From NCBI GenBank assembly GCA_022226935.1, contig CP092081.1, positions 3,616,982 through 3,680,981 on the forward strand: DNA of 64,000 nucleotides, given 5' to 3'. The position numbers and the translations under genes are program-made. Below, in pieces: positions 8,666 to 16,935 of the stretch. Source of the stretch: Nitrospira sp. (GTDB lineage: Bacteria; Nitrospirota; Nitrospiria; Nitrospirales; Nitrospiraceae). How positions within the stretch are numbered: the first letter of the stretch is position 1; each line of letters opens with the position of its first letter. The notes below the pieces were generated by a model. The model was not told the DNA's origin, did no database searches, and saw only the letters and a list, made by a program, of their open reading frames with translations.

Positions 8666-10090
8666 ATGCAAAAGACCCGCATCATCTGCACCATCGGTCC
8701 GGCGACAGCATCCTACGAAATGCTGCAAAAGCTCTATGAGGCCGGCATGAGTATCGCCCGTCTGAACATGTCCCACGGCGACCACGAATCCCACGCCAAG
8801 GTCATCCAGCACATCAAGACCCTGAACCGAAAAGTGAAGTTTCCCATTCCCATTCTCCTGGATACGCAAGGCCCGGAAATCCGCACCGGGGATCTCTCAA
8901 ACGAACTGGATCTGCGGCAAGGCGACATTGTCTCCGTCACGACGCGCGGGCCGTTGAACGTCGAGGAAAGCTCGATCCACATCAACTACGCTGACTTGCT
9001 TGAAGCGGTCAACGTCGGCGACCGGATCACCGTGGACAATGGCCTGATCAATTTTGAGGTCCTGGAGAAACACGAACGCCACATGCGCTGCCGCGTGTTA
9101 GACGGCGGGCTTCTGAAGAGCAAACGCCACGTGAACCTTCCGGGAGTGCGCGTCAATCTGCCGGCAATTACCCCCAAGGACACCAAGGATATCCTGTTCG
9201 GCCTTGAACGGGATGTGGACTTCATTGCGCTCTCATTCGTGCGCGAGGCCGGAGATATCCAGCAATTGAAAGCGCTCATGGGCGACAAGGTCGGACGAGT
9301 GAAGATCGTCGCCAAGATCGAGGATCAGGAAGGAGTCAAGAATCTAGAATCCATCATCAAGGAATCAGACGGCATCATGGTTGCGCGTGGGGATTTGGGC
9401 GTCGAGATCAACCTGGAAGATTTGCCGAATGTCCAACGCACGATCGTGCGGCTCTGCGCCGAATATGGCAAACGCGTGATCGTGGCGACGCATCTCCTCG
9501 AATCCATGATCCACCATCCACACCCCACCCGCGCCGAGGTCACCGATGTGGCCAATGCGATTTACGAAGAAGCCGATGCCGTGATGCTCTCCGGCGAAAC
9601 CACGGTGGGGAAATATCCGCTGAAGTGCGTCGAATACCTGCGCAGAATTGCGCTCAAGTCTGAAACGATCCCGGGATTGCAGTTTGCAAAACGGTTGCGC
9701 GATGTCGGCAACAAACAGCAACTGGCGGCGGCAGCCGTGCAGCTGGCGGAAGGGGTGAAGGCCAAGGGCATCGTCGTGATCACCAGGCGCGGGCTCATGG
9801 CGGATCTCGTCGCCAACTGCCGCCCTTTCGCGACCAACATCTACGCCTTTACCAACATGAGCCAACCCCGGCGGACCATGTTGCTCAATCGCGGGGTCTT
9901 TCCCTTCAAGATCGACTTCAGTTCAGACCCTGAAAAAACGCTCCAAACGGCGTTCCGGATCCTGAAGGATCGCGAACAGTTCCAGGCCGGAGACAAGGTC
10001 GTGATTATCTCAGATGTCCTAGCGCAGCAACGGGTCGACTCGATTCAGATTCGCGACGTGCCGTCGGACGACATGCCAGTGGACGCGTGA
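8666..10090 (+). CDS. pyk: Pyruvate kinase
   Basis: The enzyme transfers phosphate from phosphoenolpyruvate to ADP in the last step of glycolysis. The 474-residue product starts at ATG 8666, with GGAG six bases upstream; a GTG at 8639 is a less likely start. The N-terminal TRIICTIGPAT and IARLNMSHGDH are the conserved opening of the TIM barrel. LDTQGPEIRTG marks the start of the inserted B domain. FIALSFVRE, IVAKIEDQEGVKN (active-site Lys and Glu), DGIMVARGDLGVE and VIVATHLLESM are the catalytic and metal/potassium-binding blocks. The C-terminal domain begins near residue 350 (AAAAVQLAEGVKAKGIVVIT). The length is normal for bacterial enzymes. The 3' end nearly meets the convergent SRPBCC gene, leaving four bases. 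Confidence 0.97.
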   Translation: MQKTRIICTIGPATASYEMLQKLYEAGMSIARLNMSHGDHESHAKVIQHIKTLNRKVKFPIPILLDTQGPEIRTGDLSNELDLRQGDIVSVTTRGPLNVEESSIHINYADLLEAVNVGDRITVDNGLINFEVLEKHERHMRCRVLDGGLLKSKRHVNLPGVRVNLPAITPKDTKDILFGLERDVDFIALSFVREAGDIQQLKALMGDKVGRVKIVAKIEDQEGVKNLESIIKESDGIMVARGDLGVEINLEDLPNVQRTIVRLCAEYGKRVIVATHLLESMIHHPHPTRAEVTDVANAIYEEADAVMLSGETTVGKYPLKCVEYLRRIALKSETIPGLQFAKRLRDVGNKQQLAAAAVQLAEGVKAKGIVVITRRGLMADLVANCRPFATNIYAFTNMSQPRRTMLLNRGVFPFKIDFSSDPEKTLQTAFRILKDREQFQAGDKVVIISDVLAQQRVDSIQIRDVPSDDMPVDA

Positions 10091-10094
10091 TGCG

Positions 10095-10541
10095 CTACTC
10101 GGGAATCTCCGCCTCGACCAGTTTCACAAGCAGGATCAGCGATTCCTGCCAACCGAGATAGCAGGCTTCCGCGGGAATCACCTCCGGAATCCCTTCTTGC
10201 ATGGCGGTCATCTCGGTGCCGCACGACACTGGTTTCAACGTAATCGTCACGTGCATCTCTCCCGGCAAATTCGGATCGTCGAACGTGTCCGTGTAGCGGA
10301 TCCGCTCGTAGGGCGACAGCTCCAGATATTTCCCACCGAAGGAGTGGCTTTTGCCAGTGGTGAAATTCGTGAACGACATTTTGAAGGTGCCGCCCACCTT
10401 GGCGTCCATGTGGTGGACTTTGCCGGTAAATCCGTTCGGCGGCAGCCATTTCACCATCGCGTCCGCATCGAGAAAGGCCCGATAGATTCGTTCCGGAGTC
10501 GAGCGAAACACGCGATGAAGACGGACAGTATTGGTCGGCAT
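10095..10541 (-). CDS. SRPBCC/AHSA1-like START-domain protein
   Basis: This 148-residue protein starts at ATG 10541 (MPTNTVRLHRVF). The frame extends 41 codons further, but that part is not protein-like. Family features are the opening strand followed by STPERIYRAFLDADAMVKWL, GGTFKMSF, GKYLELSPYERIRYTDTF, the strand MHVTITLKPVSCGTEM, and a long C-terminal helix starting at GWQESLILLVKL. This is the helix-grip fold of AHSA1-like (activator of Hsp90 ATPase homologue) proteins, which bind small hydrophobic ligands. The specific ligand or role cannot be told from sequence. It is monocistronic and converges on pyk. Confidence 0.85.
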   Translation of the reverse strand: MPTNTVRLHRVFRSTPERIYRAFLDADAMVKWLPPNGFTGKVHHMDAKVGGTFKMSFTNFTTGKSHSFGGKYLELSPYERIRYTDTFDDPNLPGEMHVTITLKPVSCGTEMTAMQEGIPEVIPAEACYLGWQESLILLVKLVEAEIPE

Positions 10542-10814
10542 GCTCGAAGCTCTTTTCAACAACCACGCTCTCAGTCGATGAGAAGCGTAGTCACAGTTCC
10601 TGAACCCAGAATGCCAGGATGTACGCATTCCTGTCCAGATAGTATCGAGGTGACGAGGCCGCACGCATGGAAGAAGGAAGATGGGTCTGATACAGTAACT
10701 GAACCAGCCCGGCTTGCCACAGGCTCATTGGTGGCATGGCAACTTGCTGATCATATTCACGGGCCGGCTGGGCTATGTCTATAGAACGGACCGCTTGAAT
10801 TGGAGAAGGATGGC

Positions 10815-11507
10815 ATGATGAACGTTCGGCATCGTATCAGCGCTCACACATTCGCTTCTATTGTCTTCACGGGTGGTCTCGTCGTTATTGGCCTCACCGC
10901 CGCGGGCTGCCAAACCGCCTATTACGAAACGATGGAAAAACTCGGGTATCACAAACGCGACCTGATGGTCAGTGATGTCAAAAAAGCCCGTGATGCCCAG
11001 CAGGACGCGAAGGAACAATTCAAATCGGCGCTCGATCGCTTCACCAAGACATTGAACATCCAGAGCGGCGAGTTGCAGGACAAGTACGAGGTGTTGAACG
11101 ACGAATATCAGCAGAGCGAAAAACGCGCGCAGGCCGTTCGCGCCCGCATCGCGTCAGTGGAAGAAGTGTCGGACGCCCTCTTCACGGAATGGGAGGGAGA
11201 ATTGAAACAATATTCGAACGCGTCGCTGCGTCAGAAAAGCCAGAAGCAGCTCACGCAGACGCGCAGCCAGTATGCGCAACTGATCAAAGCCATGAAACGC
11301 GCGGAGGGCAAGATGGACCCGGTGTTGGCCAAACTCAAAGACCATGTCTTGTTTTTGAAGCACAACCTGAATGCGCAGGCCATTGCGTCGCTCAAGAGTG
11401 AATTGACTACGGTGGAAGGCAACATCGACTTGCTGATCAAGGATCTCAACGCATCCATCCACGAAGCGGACACCTTCATTGCCTCCATGGAAAAAGAGAA
11501 CGCCTGA
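10815..11507 (+). CDS. DUF2959-family lipoprotein, long helical
   Basis: The 230-residue product starts at ATG 10815, six bases after GGAGAAGG; a second ATG follows directly at 10818. A signal peptide with a lipobox (LTAAGCQT) is followed by AYYETMEKLGYHKRDLMVSDV, the hallmark start of DUF2959 proteins. The rest is almost entirely alpha-helical and charged (repeated KKARDAQQDAKEQF-like heptads), so a coiled-coil periplasmic or outer-membrane lipoprotein is expected. No biochemical role is established for the family that I know of. The gene stands alone between the convergent SRPBCC gene and a minus-strand membrane protein. Confidence 0.85.
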   Translation: MMNVRHRISAHTFASIVFTGGLVVIGLTAAGCQTAYYETMEKLGYHKRDLMVSDVKKARDAQQDAKEQFKSALDRFTKTLNIQSGELQDKYEVLNDEYQQSEKRAQAVRARIASVEEVSDALFTEWEGELKQYSNASLRQKSQKQLTQTRSQYAQLIKAMKRAEGKMDPVLAKLKDHVLFLKHNLNAQAIASLKSELTTVEGNIDLLIKDLNASIHEADTFIASMEKENA

Positions 11508-11592
11508 TCACGCGTCATCCCGCCGGCAGATGTTCACGACCTCACGGAAGCCGATCAGATAGGAATGGGGCCGACAGTACAGCGATGAGCAG

Positions 11593-11994
11593 CTAGACGA
11601 GAGCCGGGTCCGGTTGCATTGATGTACGACGACGCCTGGCAGCAGTCAGCCGCGCCCCCAGGAGGCTCATCGCAAACGATGCGCCAACCAGAGCCGGCCA
11701 TAGCAAGGACCTGAGCCAACCGGCACTCGAAATCGTCGCCGGCCATAACCAAGCCACCCAGGGGAGCGCCGATCCCACAAGAGAGAAGGCTGCATGAACC
11801 GGGGGAAGGCGGAAAAGCCACACGAGGAGTGCTCCCGAGAGGGCATAGGCGGGAAGACATAGCAGAAGCAGGAAAAAGACTCCATTGAACAGCGCCGCGA
11901 AGGAAAGAAAAAACCACAGCAGGCCTGTCAAAAATCCGAGGAAGATACCTAGGCCTGTCCGCCCGCCCGCCTGGTGCTTCGGTTCCATGGTCAC
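11593..11994 (-). CDS. Small integral membrane protein, unknown family
   Basis: The 133-residue product is dominated by hydrophobic stretches: about residues 14-33 (GLGIFLGFLTGLLWFFLSFA), 36-62, 68-92 and 96-114. That predicts four membrane helices with a basic C-terminal tail (RLTAARRRRTS). Start ATG 11994 is taken; a larger frame (11555-12055) on the same strand is a different frame and not protein-like. I do not recognise the family. It may share a transcript with the secreted protein gene to its right, 47 bases away on the same strand. Confidence 0.55.
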   Translation of the reverse strand: MTMEPKHQAGGRTGLGIFLGFLTGLLWFFLSFAALFNGVFFLLLLCLPAYALSGALLVWLFRLPPVHAAFSLVGSALPWVAWLWPATISSAGWLRSLLWPALVGASFAMSLLGARLTAARRRRTSMQPDPALV

Positions 11995-12041
11995 AGTGTA
12001 GCCCTGGGCGTCTCACGCACCAAGGAGTTTTCCATTCGCAG

Positions 12042-12950
12042 CTATTTCCCGGCAACCGGAGCCCGAGTATTGCGTTCGGCTCGCGCCTTCGACGCCTCCA
12101 CCTCCGGCAAAGGTTGTCCGATCAAGCCTTGCAAATAGGCCTTATCCACTGCGTCGAACAGCGTTTGCCGCGCAATCCCTTCGGGTCCCTCGACAGACAT
12201 CACCACATTATGCACAGTAAGGCCGGTGCTACGGCCGGCACTCGGCGTACCGTATGTCGCGACCGTGGTGCCGGACTCCAGAAATCGATCTGTGTTCATC
12301 ATCAACCGCACGGCGAGTTCTTGCGGGTAGGTTTCCAACCGCTTCGCCTGCGCGCGCAACACGTCAGTCTGCGGTTTCACGCCCGCGATATGGTCCGCGA
12401 CGACTTTCTTCGCCGCGTCTTCAAGCTTCTTTCCCTCAGCCATCGCCCGGGTGACCTGCTCCTGCTGTTCCGGCGTGAAAGGCGGATCCTTCCGGCTGCG
12501 ACGGGGGGCCGCCTCGTAGGCAGCCTTCATCCGGGCGAGCACCTGCTTGTACTCTGCGTCCTTGTCCGGCGGCAATTTTTCCAGATCGTCAATCTGCTTC
12601 TCGAGGCCTTTGCGTTCGGCATACAGGCGGTCGGCCTCCGTCTTGGGAAACGTGTACAGATACCCTCCGCCCACACTCACGGCAAACGCCCCCACCTGGT
12701 CGGCCTTACAAAACGAGAGTCGCGGTTGCCGGGAAAAATCAAACGGTCCGCCGCGCCGTTCGCTGTCGGCAATGGGAGCAGGCAAAGCAGCCGCCAGTGC
12801 TGCCTCCCCACGAGCCGCGAAGGCCACTTCCTCCGGTGTGGCGTTCCGCACGCCATCTACACAATCCGCTCGGACCGCATTCGGCACAGTAGTCATGACC
12901 GTCGTCATCATCAAGGCAAGGGCGAAACCAGCACGTGTCCTACTGCACAA
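12042..12950 (-). CDS. Secreted protein of unknown function
   Basis: About 302 residues from a TTG at 12950, chosen because it gives a proper signal peptide (basic start, GFALALMMTTVMTTVP, cleavage near VRA-DC). The open frame reaches 13082 but would put 44 polar residues before the signal. The mature part is rich in charged helices (AERKGLEKQIDDLEKLPPDK, EQQEQVTRAMAEGKKLEDAA), suggesting a periplasmic helical protein. A central FSFC-like strand region and a C-terminal segment VHNVVMSVEGPEGIARQTLF are the most distinctive parts. No family is recognised. Divergent from the histidine kinase, whose start is 40 bases away, so the promoters are close or overlapping. Confidence 0.6.
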   Translation of the reverse strand: MCSRTRAGFALALMMTTVMTTVPNAVRADCVDGVRNATPEEVAFAARGEAALAAALPAPIADSERRGGPFDFSRQPRLSFCKADQVGAFAVSVGGGYLYTFPKTEADRLYAERKGLEKQIDDLEKLPPDKDAEYKQVLARMKAAYEAAPRRSRKDPPFTPEQQEQVTRAMAEGKKLEDAAKKVVADHIAGVKPQTDVLRAQAKRLETYPQELAVRLMMNTDRFLESGTTVATYGTPSAGRSTGLTVHNVVMSVEGPEGIARQTLFDAVDKAYLQGLIGQPLPEVEASKARAERNTRAPVAGK

Positions 12951-12989
12951 TCTCTTGAACGATCGTCGCGGTTTGACTAAGATCCCTGC

Positions 12990-14216
12990 ATGGTGCCACC
13001 TTTCCCCTCTTCTCCGCACGACAATCCCCAGCTGCAGTCCCTCCGGCGAGAGCTGAACAACGAACTGATTGCGCGCCGGCAAGCAGAAACCGACATCGAC
13101 CGCTTCTTCGATCTTTCGTTGGACATGCTTTGCATCGCCAACGCCGAGGGCTATTTCATCCGGCTGAGCCCGGCCTTCACCCGCACCTTAGGTTGGAGCC
13201 TCGACGAATTGATGAGTCGCCCCTTCCTCGACTTCGTGCATCCCGATGATCGGGCGAGTACGCTGCTCGAAGTCGAGCGCCAGATCGGCAAAGGTGAACC
13301 GGTCCTGGAATTTCAGAACCGCTATCAGCATCAGAACGGCTCCTGGCGGTCGCTGTCGTGGAAATCGACACCGCATCCCGACGGAAGCCTCTACGCCATC
13401 GCGCGCGACGTCACAGATCGCGAGCAGGCGGCTCAAGCGTTACGCCGGTCCCATGAGGAGCTGGAGCGTCGCGTGCAGGAACGCACGGCCGAACTCCAGC
13501 AACGCAATCGAGATTTGGAAACGCTCCTGTACGTTAGCTCGCACGATCTGCGGGAGCCCCTCCGATCGATTGCAAACTTCTCGCAAATAGTTCGCGAGCG
13601 ATACGGAGACCGCCTGGACGCCAAGGGGCTCGATTACATCAATCGTGTGGTTCGCGCGGCGCAGCGAATGGATCAGCTCATGGAGGATCTCCTGACGCTG
13701 TCGAGGGCGCAGCGGTTGGCGATGCCTTATGAAGAAGTCCGCGGCGAAGACCTGGTCAACGCGGCCTTGGCGCAACTGGATGAGACGATTCGGCGCACGG
13801 GCGCGAAGGTCCAGGTGGCCGCTCACTTTCCCTCGTTTCGAGTCAATAGAACGTGGATCACACAAGCGCTCTATAACCTGATCGCGAACGCGCTGAAGTT
13901 TCACCGGCCTGGAGAGGCCCCCCGCATCGACATTGCTCCCTACAGGGTCATGGAGAATGCGAATCCTGTGGCGGGCCTGGTGGTGAGGGACCGCGGAATC
14001 GGCGTTGAGCCGGATCAGGCGCAACGGATCTTCCATTTGTTTCAGCGAGCGGTGGGACGCGAGGTCAGCGGCACCGGCGCGGGATTGGCCATCGTCCAAC
14101 AAATTGCGCACCGGCACGGTGGGCGCGCATGGGTGCAACCCCGGGAAGGCGGCGGATCTGAATTCGTGCTGCTGTTCGGAAGCCGGTCCATCATCGATGA
14201 ACAGCCGACGCCCTAA
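12990..14216 (+). CDS. PAS-domain sensor histidine kinase (soluble)
   Basis: The 408-residue product has no membrane segments, so it is probably cytosolic. A PAS fold spans about residues 35-145 (FFDLSLDMLCIANAEGYF, then the PAC end DGSLYAIARDVTDREQA). A coiled coil (EELERRVQERTAELQQRNRD) leads to the dimerisation/phosphoacceptor domain with H185 in SSHDLREPLR. The ATPase domain has the N box (YNLIANALKF), G1 (RDRGIGVEP), F box (IFHLFQR) and G2 (GTGAGLAIV). It belongs to the phytochrome-like HWE/HisKA type with the SHDLREPLR motif. No response regulator gene is adjacent, so it is an orphan kinase; its partner is unknown. Confidence 0.9.
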   Translation: MVPPFPSSPHDNPQLQSLRRELNNELIARRQAETDIDRFFDLSLDMLCIANAEGYFIRLSPAFTRTLGWSLDELMSRPFLDFVHPDDRASTLLEVERQIGKGEPVLEFQNRYQHQNGSWRSLSWKSTPHPDGSLYAIARDVTDREQAAQALRRSHEELERRVQERTAELQQRNRDLETLLYVSSHDLREPLRSIANFSQIVRERYGDRLDAKGLDYINRVVRAAQRMDQLMEDLLTLSRAQRLAMPYEEVRGEDLVNAALAQLDETIRRTGAKVQVAAHFPSFRVNRTWITQALYNLIANALKFHRPGEAPRIDIAPYRVMENANPVAGLVVRDRGIGVEPDQAQRIFHLFQRAVGREVSGTGAGLAIVQQIAHRHGGRAWVQPREGGGSEFVLLFGSRSIIDEQPTP

Positions 14217-14568
14217 CATCGTCCGAAAAGCGGTCTAGCTCCTACCTGAACGTCTTTTCCACTGTCAGATATGGCAGACAGCGGTGAGACCTGAATTCAA
14301 ACGACGCTTCCCTGGGCACTCGCATTACATCCTTCCTCGACCACAAGGGATTCCATTTCACCCGATTTCCTGCCTCATACAGCAGCCGAACGATATCACA
14401 GAGCGGCGTGCCCTCCAAACTGAGTGAGGACACACAATCCGACAGAGACTATCTGACTATTTTGACTTGAGACAACTAGTCACACTCTATAGATTCGCTC
14501 CTGAATATACGTATTTCATGCATATATACTTATTCACTCCGTAATGGCGCTCCCGGAAAGGTTATCCA
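14217..14568. other. AT-richer intergenic stretch before the PEP-CTERM-like gene
   Basis: No gene is supported here. A 63-codon minus-strand frame at 14242-14433 has no recognisable features. The last 120 bases (14450-14568) are clearly richer in A and T than their surroundings and include TTGAGA and TATAGA hexamers about 15 bases apart near 14467-14493, plus ATATAC-type runs near 14505-14530. These could hold the promoter of the downstream exported protein gene, but spacing is short of optimal. Confidence 0.4.
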
Positions 14569-15174
14569 ATGAAAACTTCTTGCATGGCTTTGCTCTTACT
14601 TTGTGCGATTGCCGAATTTAGTGAAGCGGCGTTGATCGGAACTGACGTGTTGTTTGAATCGGTCTTTCAGGCCACTTCCACGAGTCCGGAAATCAAGCTG
14701 TCGAGCCTCAATACTGTCAGGGTCAAAGAACCAGACGTGGAATTTCCGAGTCTTAAGGCGCTTCAAATCAGTAACCCCACTGGAATGACCTTAGTCGACG
14801 TGGCAATCAATGTGGGAGATAATTTCATCGATATGAACTTTGCTAATTCTGCCCCATTCACTCGGTTTGCAACCGGCTTCAGGAATGGATACGTATTAAC
14901 TTTTGACAATTCAGCGATGCCGAGCATCAGACAGGCTCTAATTGATCGCACCGTCACTACACTAGGTTTGTCTGACAGTGACGTGAAATTCTCCGGAAAT
15001 AAACTTGAAATCAACGTCGAAAGCTTGCCGTTCAACACCTCCACCTTTGCACGAATTGATTTGACGGTGGAAGGAGGCCCAAGTCCCGTCCCCGTCCCGG
15101 CCGCAGTGTGGCTGTTCGGATCTGGTCTTGCAGCTCTGGCCGCGATGAAGAGAAGAGAGACCCCATCGGAGTAA
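14569..15174 (+). CDS. PEP-CTERM-like (VPxPAAVWLFGSGL) exported protein
   Basis: The 201-residue product has a signal peptide (MKTSCMALLLLCAIAEFSEA) and ends with a short tripartite sorting signal: VPVPAAVWLFGSGLAALAAM followed by basic residues (KRRE). This is the exosortase-type tail variant in which PEP is replaced by VP-PAA. The body is beta-rich and Asn/Thr-rich, as in extracellular matrix proteins of this group. It would be exported, cleaved at the C-terminal tail by an exosortase and released or attached to exopolysaccharide. No exosortase gene is in view. The upstream region is A/T-rich compared with neighbours. ATG 14569 has a weak AAAGG site upstream. Confidence 0.78.
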   Translation: MKTSCMALLLLCAIAEFSEAALIGTDVLFESVFQATSTSPEIKLSSLNTVRVKEPDVEFPSLKALQISNPTGMTLVDVAINVGDNFIDMNFANSAPFTRFATGFRNGYVLTFDNSAMPSIRQALIDRTVTTLGLSDSDVKFSGNKLEINVESLPFNTSTFARIDLTVEGGPSPVPVPAAVWLFGSGLAALAAMKRRETPSE

Positions 15175-15270
15175 GCGATGAAAGCGAAGCCGCCCCATGC
15201 AGCTTCGCTTCTCGTGCCCTTCCAGGCATTGCGGTGATTCATTCCCCCGCGATCTGAAAATTGCTCGGCT

Positions 15271-15573
15271 CTATTTCATCGCATGTGTGCCATGCGTGAC
15301 GGCTCCACCCGCGCGTAAGGCCGCGGCCAGGAGCACGGCCTCGGCGATTTCTTTTTCCGATGTCCCTAGGTCCCGCGCGCTGTTGGCATGAATATCGATG
15401 CAGTAGGGGCACTGGGTGGTAAACGCCACCGCGAGCGCCATCAGTTCTTTGTATTTTCGCGGGATCGCTCCGTCGGCCAAGGCGGCCTTATCAAAGGCGA
15501 CGAACGCACTCATCGCCTCCGGCGCATTCGCGCCCAACGTTTTCATCTTGGCAAGATTCTTCAGATCGTACAT
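15271..15573 (-). CDS. Carboxymuconolactone decarboxylase/AhpD-like protein
   Basis: A 100-residue product with a strong site (GGGAGGAAG) before ATG 15573; the longer frame upstream lacks protein character. The family signature is plain: a CxxCxxxH motif at C55, C58 and H62 (QCPYCIDIHANSA), preceded by RKYKELMALAVA and followed by EKEIAEAVLLAAALRAGGA. AhpD-like members use the two Cys as a peroxide-linked redox pair; other members are decarboxylases without Cys. The Cys pair here supports an alkylhydroperoxidase-type thiol function. Monocistronic; the upstream 345 bases hold only fragments. Confidence 0.9.
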   Translation of the reverse strand: MYDLKNLAKMKTLGANAPEAMSAFVAFDKAALADGAIPRKYKELMALAVAFTTQCPYCIDIHANSARDLGTSEKEIAEAVLLAAALRAGGAVTHGTHAMK

Positions 15574-15918
15574 GACTTCCTCCCTTGAGTGATCGTGCTG
15601 ACGGCGCTCGGTGCCTCCCGTCGCACAAGTGTTAGCAAAAAGCCGGGCATACAGACCGGCAGGTACTCCGCGCCTTCGCTTTCCGGCGCCCGATAGCACA
15701 CCCATTCCCCTCTCTGCGCGATGACAGCCTGGCCTGCTCCCCTACGTTGGCCGGGTTCCCTCCGGCCGCCGAAACTGATCTTCTGCGCGATACTGATCGC
15801 CGCGGGTGTTGTGGCGCCCCACATATTCGGCAAGAGGCTTCCACAGAATGCCCGCCGCGGGGATGATGGTTGGGCCGTGAATAAGGATTGGCCCTATCGT
15901 TCCTTCTTTGATCAAGTG
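15574..15918. other. Intergenic stretch with frame fragments only
   Basis: Both strands carry open frames over this region, none with a ribosome site or a recognisable domain. On the minus strand, three frames each show short protein-like patches (for example GPILIHGPTIIPAAGILW near 15840-15895 and EWVCYRAPESEGAEYLPVC near 15655-15715). This could be a decayed gene between the methyltransferase and the AhpD-like gene; I could not assign a family. Confidence 0.3.
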
Positions 15919-16740
15919 TCACGTCCTGGTTCCGATGACCTCCAGATATTCTGCCCGGACAATGGTGCAACCTGTCTCCGCGCGGTTGTGGGCCGTCCAA
16001 AGCGCCTCCAGATCTCGGTGCAGTTGCGCACCGCCCTCGGCATCGAGGGAGGCAAAGGCTCGATTGATGGGACCGTAATAGAGTCGGAACAGGTCCACGA
16101 CCTCTGCCGGTGGAAAGGGATAGTTGAGGGGGTAGTCCCGCCGCACGAGACGTAAATCCGACAACCCGCTACCGAGCCTCTCCCGCACCGTGGCCTCATC
16201 GCCCCAGAGAACCGGCGATGGCATTCCCGAAGGCGCGATGAACTTCGCCACGGTCTTGAACATCTGCCCGACGAATCCCTGTGGAGTCCAATTCGCCATC
16301 GCCACCGTGCCGCCGGGCACGCAGACCCGCAAGAGTTCCTGCGCAACCACGTCGGGTCGCGGGGCGAACATGGCACCGAGCACGCTCACCACGAGATCGA
16401 ACGACTTGTCGGCATAAGGCAGCGCCTCGGCGTCTCCTTCGTCGAACATGGCTCGCAGCCCTTCGGCCTGTGCTCGCGCTCGTGCCCGCTCCACCCAGTT
16501 CGGCGCGATATCCACGCCTCTCACCTGAAGGCCATCCTTGGCCGCGATCAACGCCAGTTGGCCGGAGCCGCACCCCACATCGAGGAGGGTTGCGCCGGGC
16601 GCCACGGGCAGCCGCTCATAAAACTCGCGCGCGCCGCTTTCGAGATAGCGCGAAAACCGGTCGTAATCGCCGGCCATCCATATGGTCTTGAGTCGAGCCT
16701 TCACGCTGTCCATTTCTGCCATGCCGGTGCTCGTCGCCAT
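15919..16740 (-). CDS. Class I SAM-dependent methyltransferase
   Basis: The 273-residue product starts at ATG 16740, six bases after a perfect AAGGAGG. Motif I of the Rossmann-like methyltransferase fold is LLDVGCGSGQLALIAA, followed by VRGVDIAPNWVERARARA (acidic residue binding the ribose), DEGDAEALPYADKSFDLV (motif II/III) and LLRVCVPGGTVAMANW. This is the UbiE/Methyltransf_11 layout, which acts on small molecules. The N-terminal segment before motif I (IWMAGDYDRFSRYLESGARE) is typical of a subset in which it caps the substrate pocket. The substrate is unknown. Divergent from an AraC-type regulator that may control it. Confidence 0.9.
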   Translation of the reverse strand: MATSTGMAEMDSVKARLKTIWMAGDYDRFSRYLESGAREFYERLPVAPGATLLDVGCGSGQLALIAAKDGLQVRGVDIAPNWVERARARAQAEGLRAMFDEGDAEALPYADKSFDLVVSVLGAMFAPRPDVVAQELLRVCVPGGTVAMANWTPQGFVGQMFKTVAKFIAPSGMPSPVLWGDEATVRERLGSGLSDLRLVRRDYPLNYPFPPAEVVDLFRLYYGPINRAFASLDAEGGAQLHRDLEALWTAHNRAETGCTIVRAEYLEVIGTRT

Positions 16741-16935
16741 GATCAACCTCCTTGCAGTGAGTCGGTGGTGGGAGTTTCATTCCCGCTGTCACAGCCCTCA
16801 CTATAGAGCCCTACGGGACCGGCTGCTTATCCGCGCGTCTGGTTCTCTTATCCGGAGCATGCTAAGCTCGCGCTTCATCTTGCCGCGCGTCCGGCCCATT
16901 TAGCCGACGCGTGTTGCCCGACCGGTGGAACGACG

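Noticed and set aside
12990-14216. The PAS histidine kinase as the sensor for the eCIS activator
   Set aside because: It is 40 kb away, and the activator lacks the Asp needed for phosphotransfer, so there is no sequence support for a pairing.
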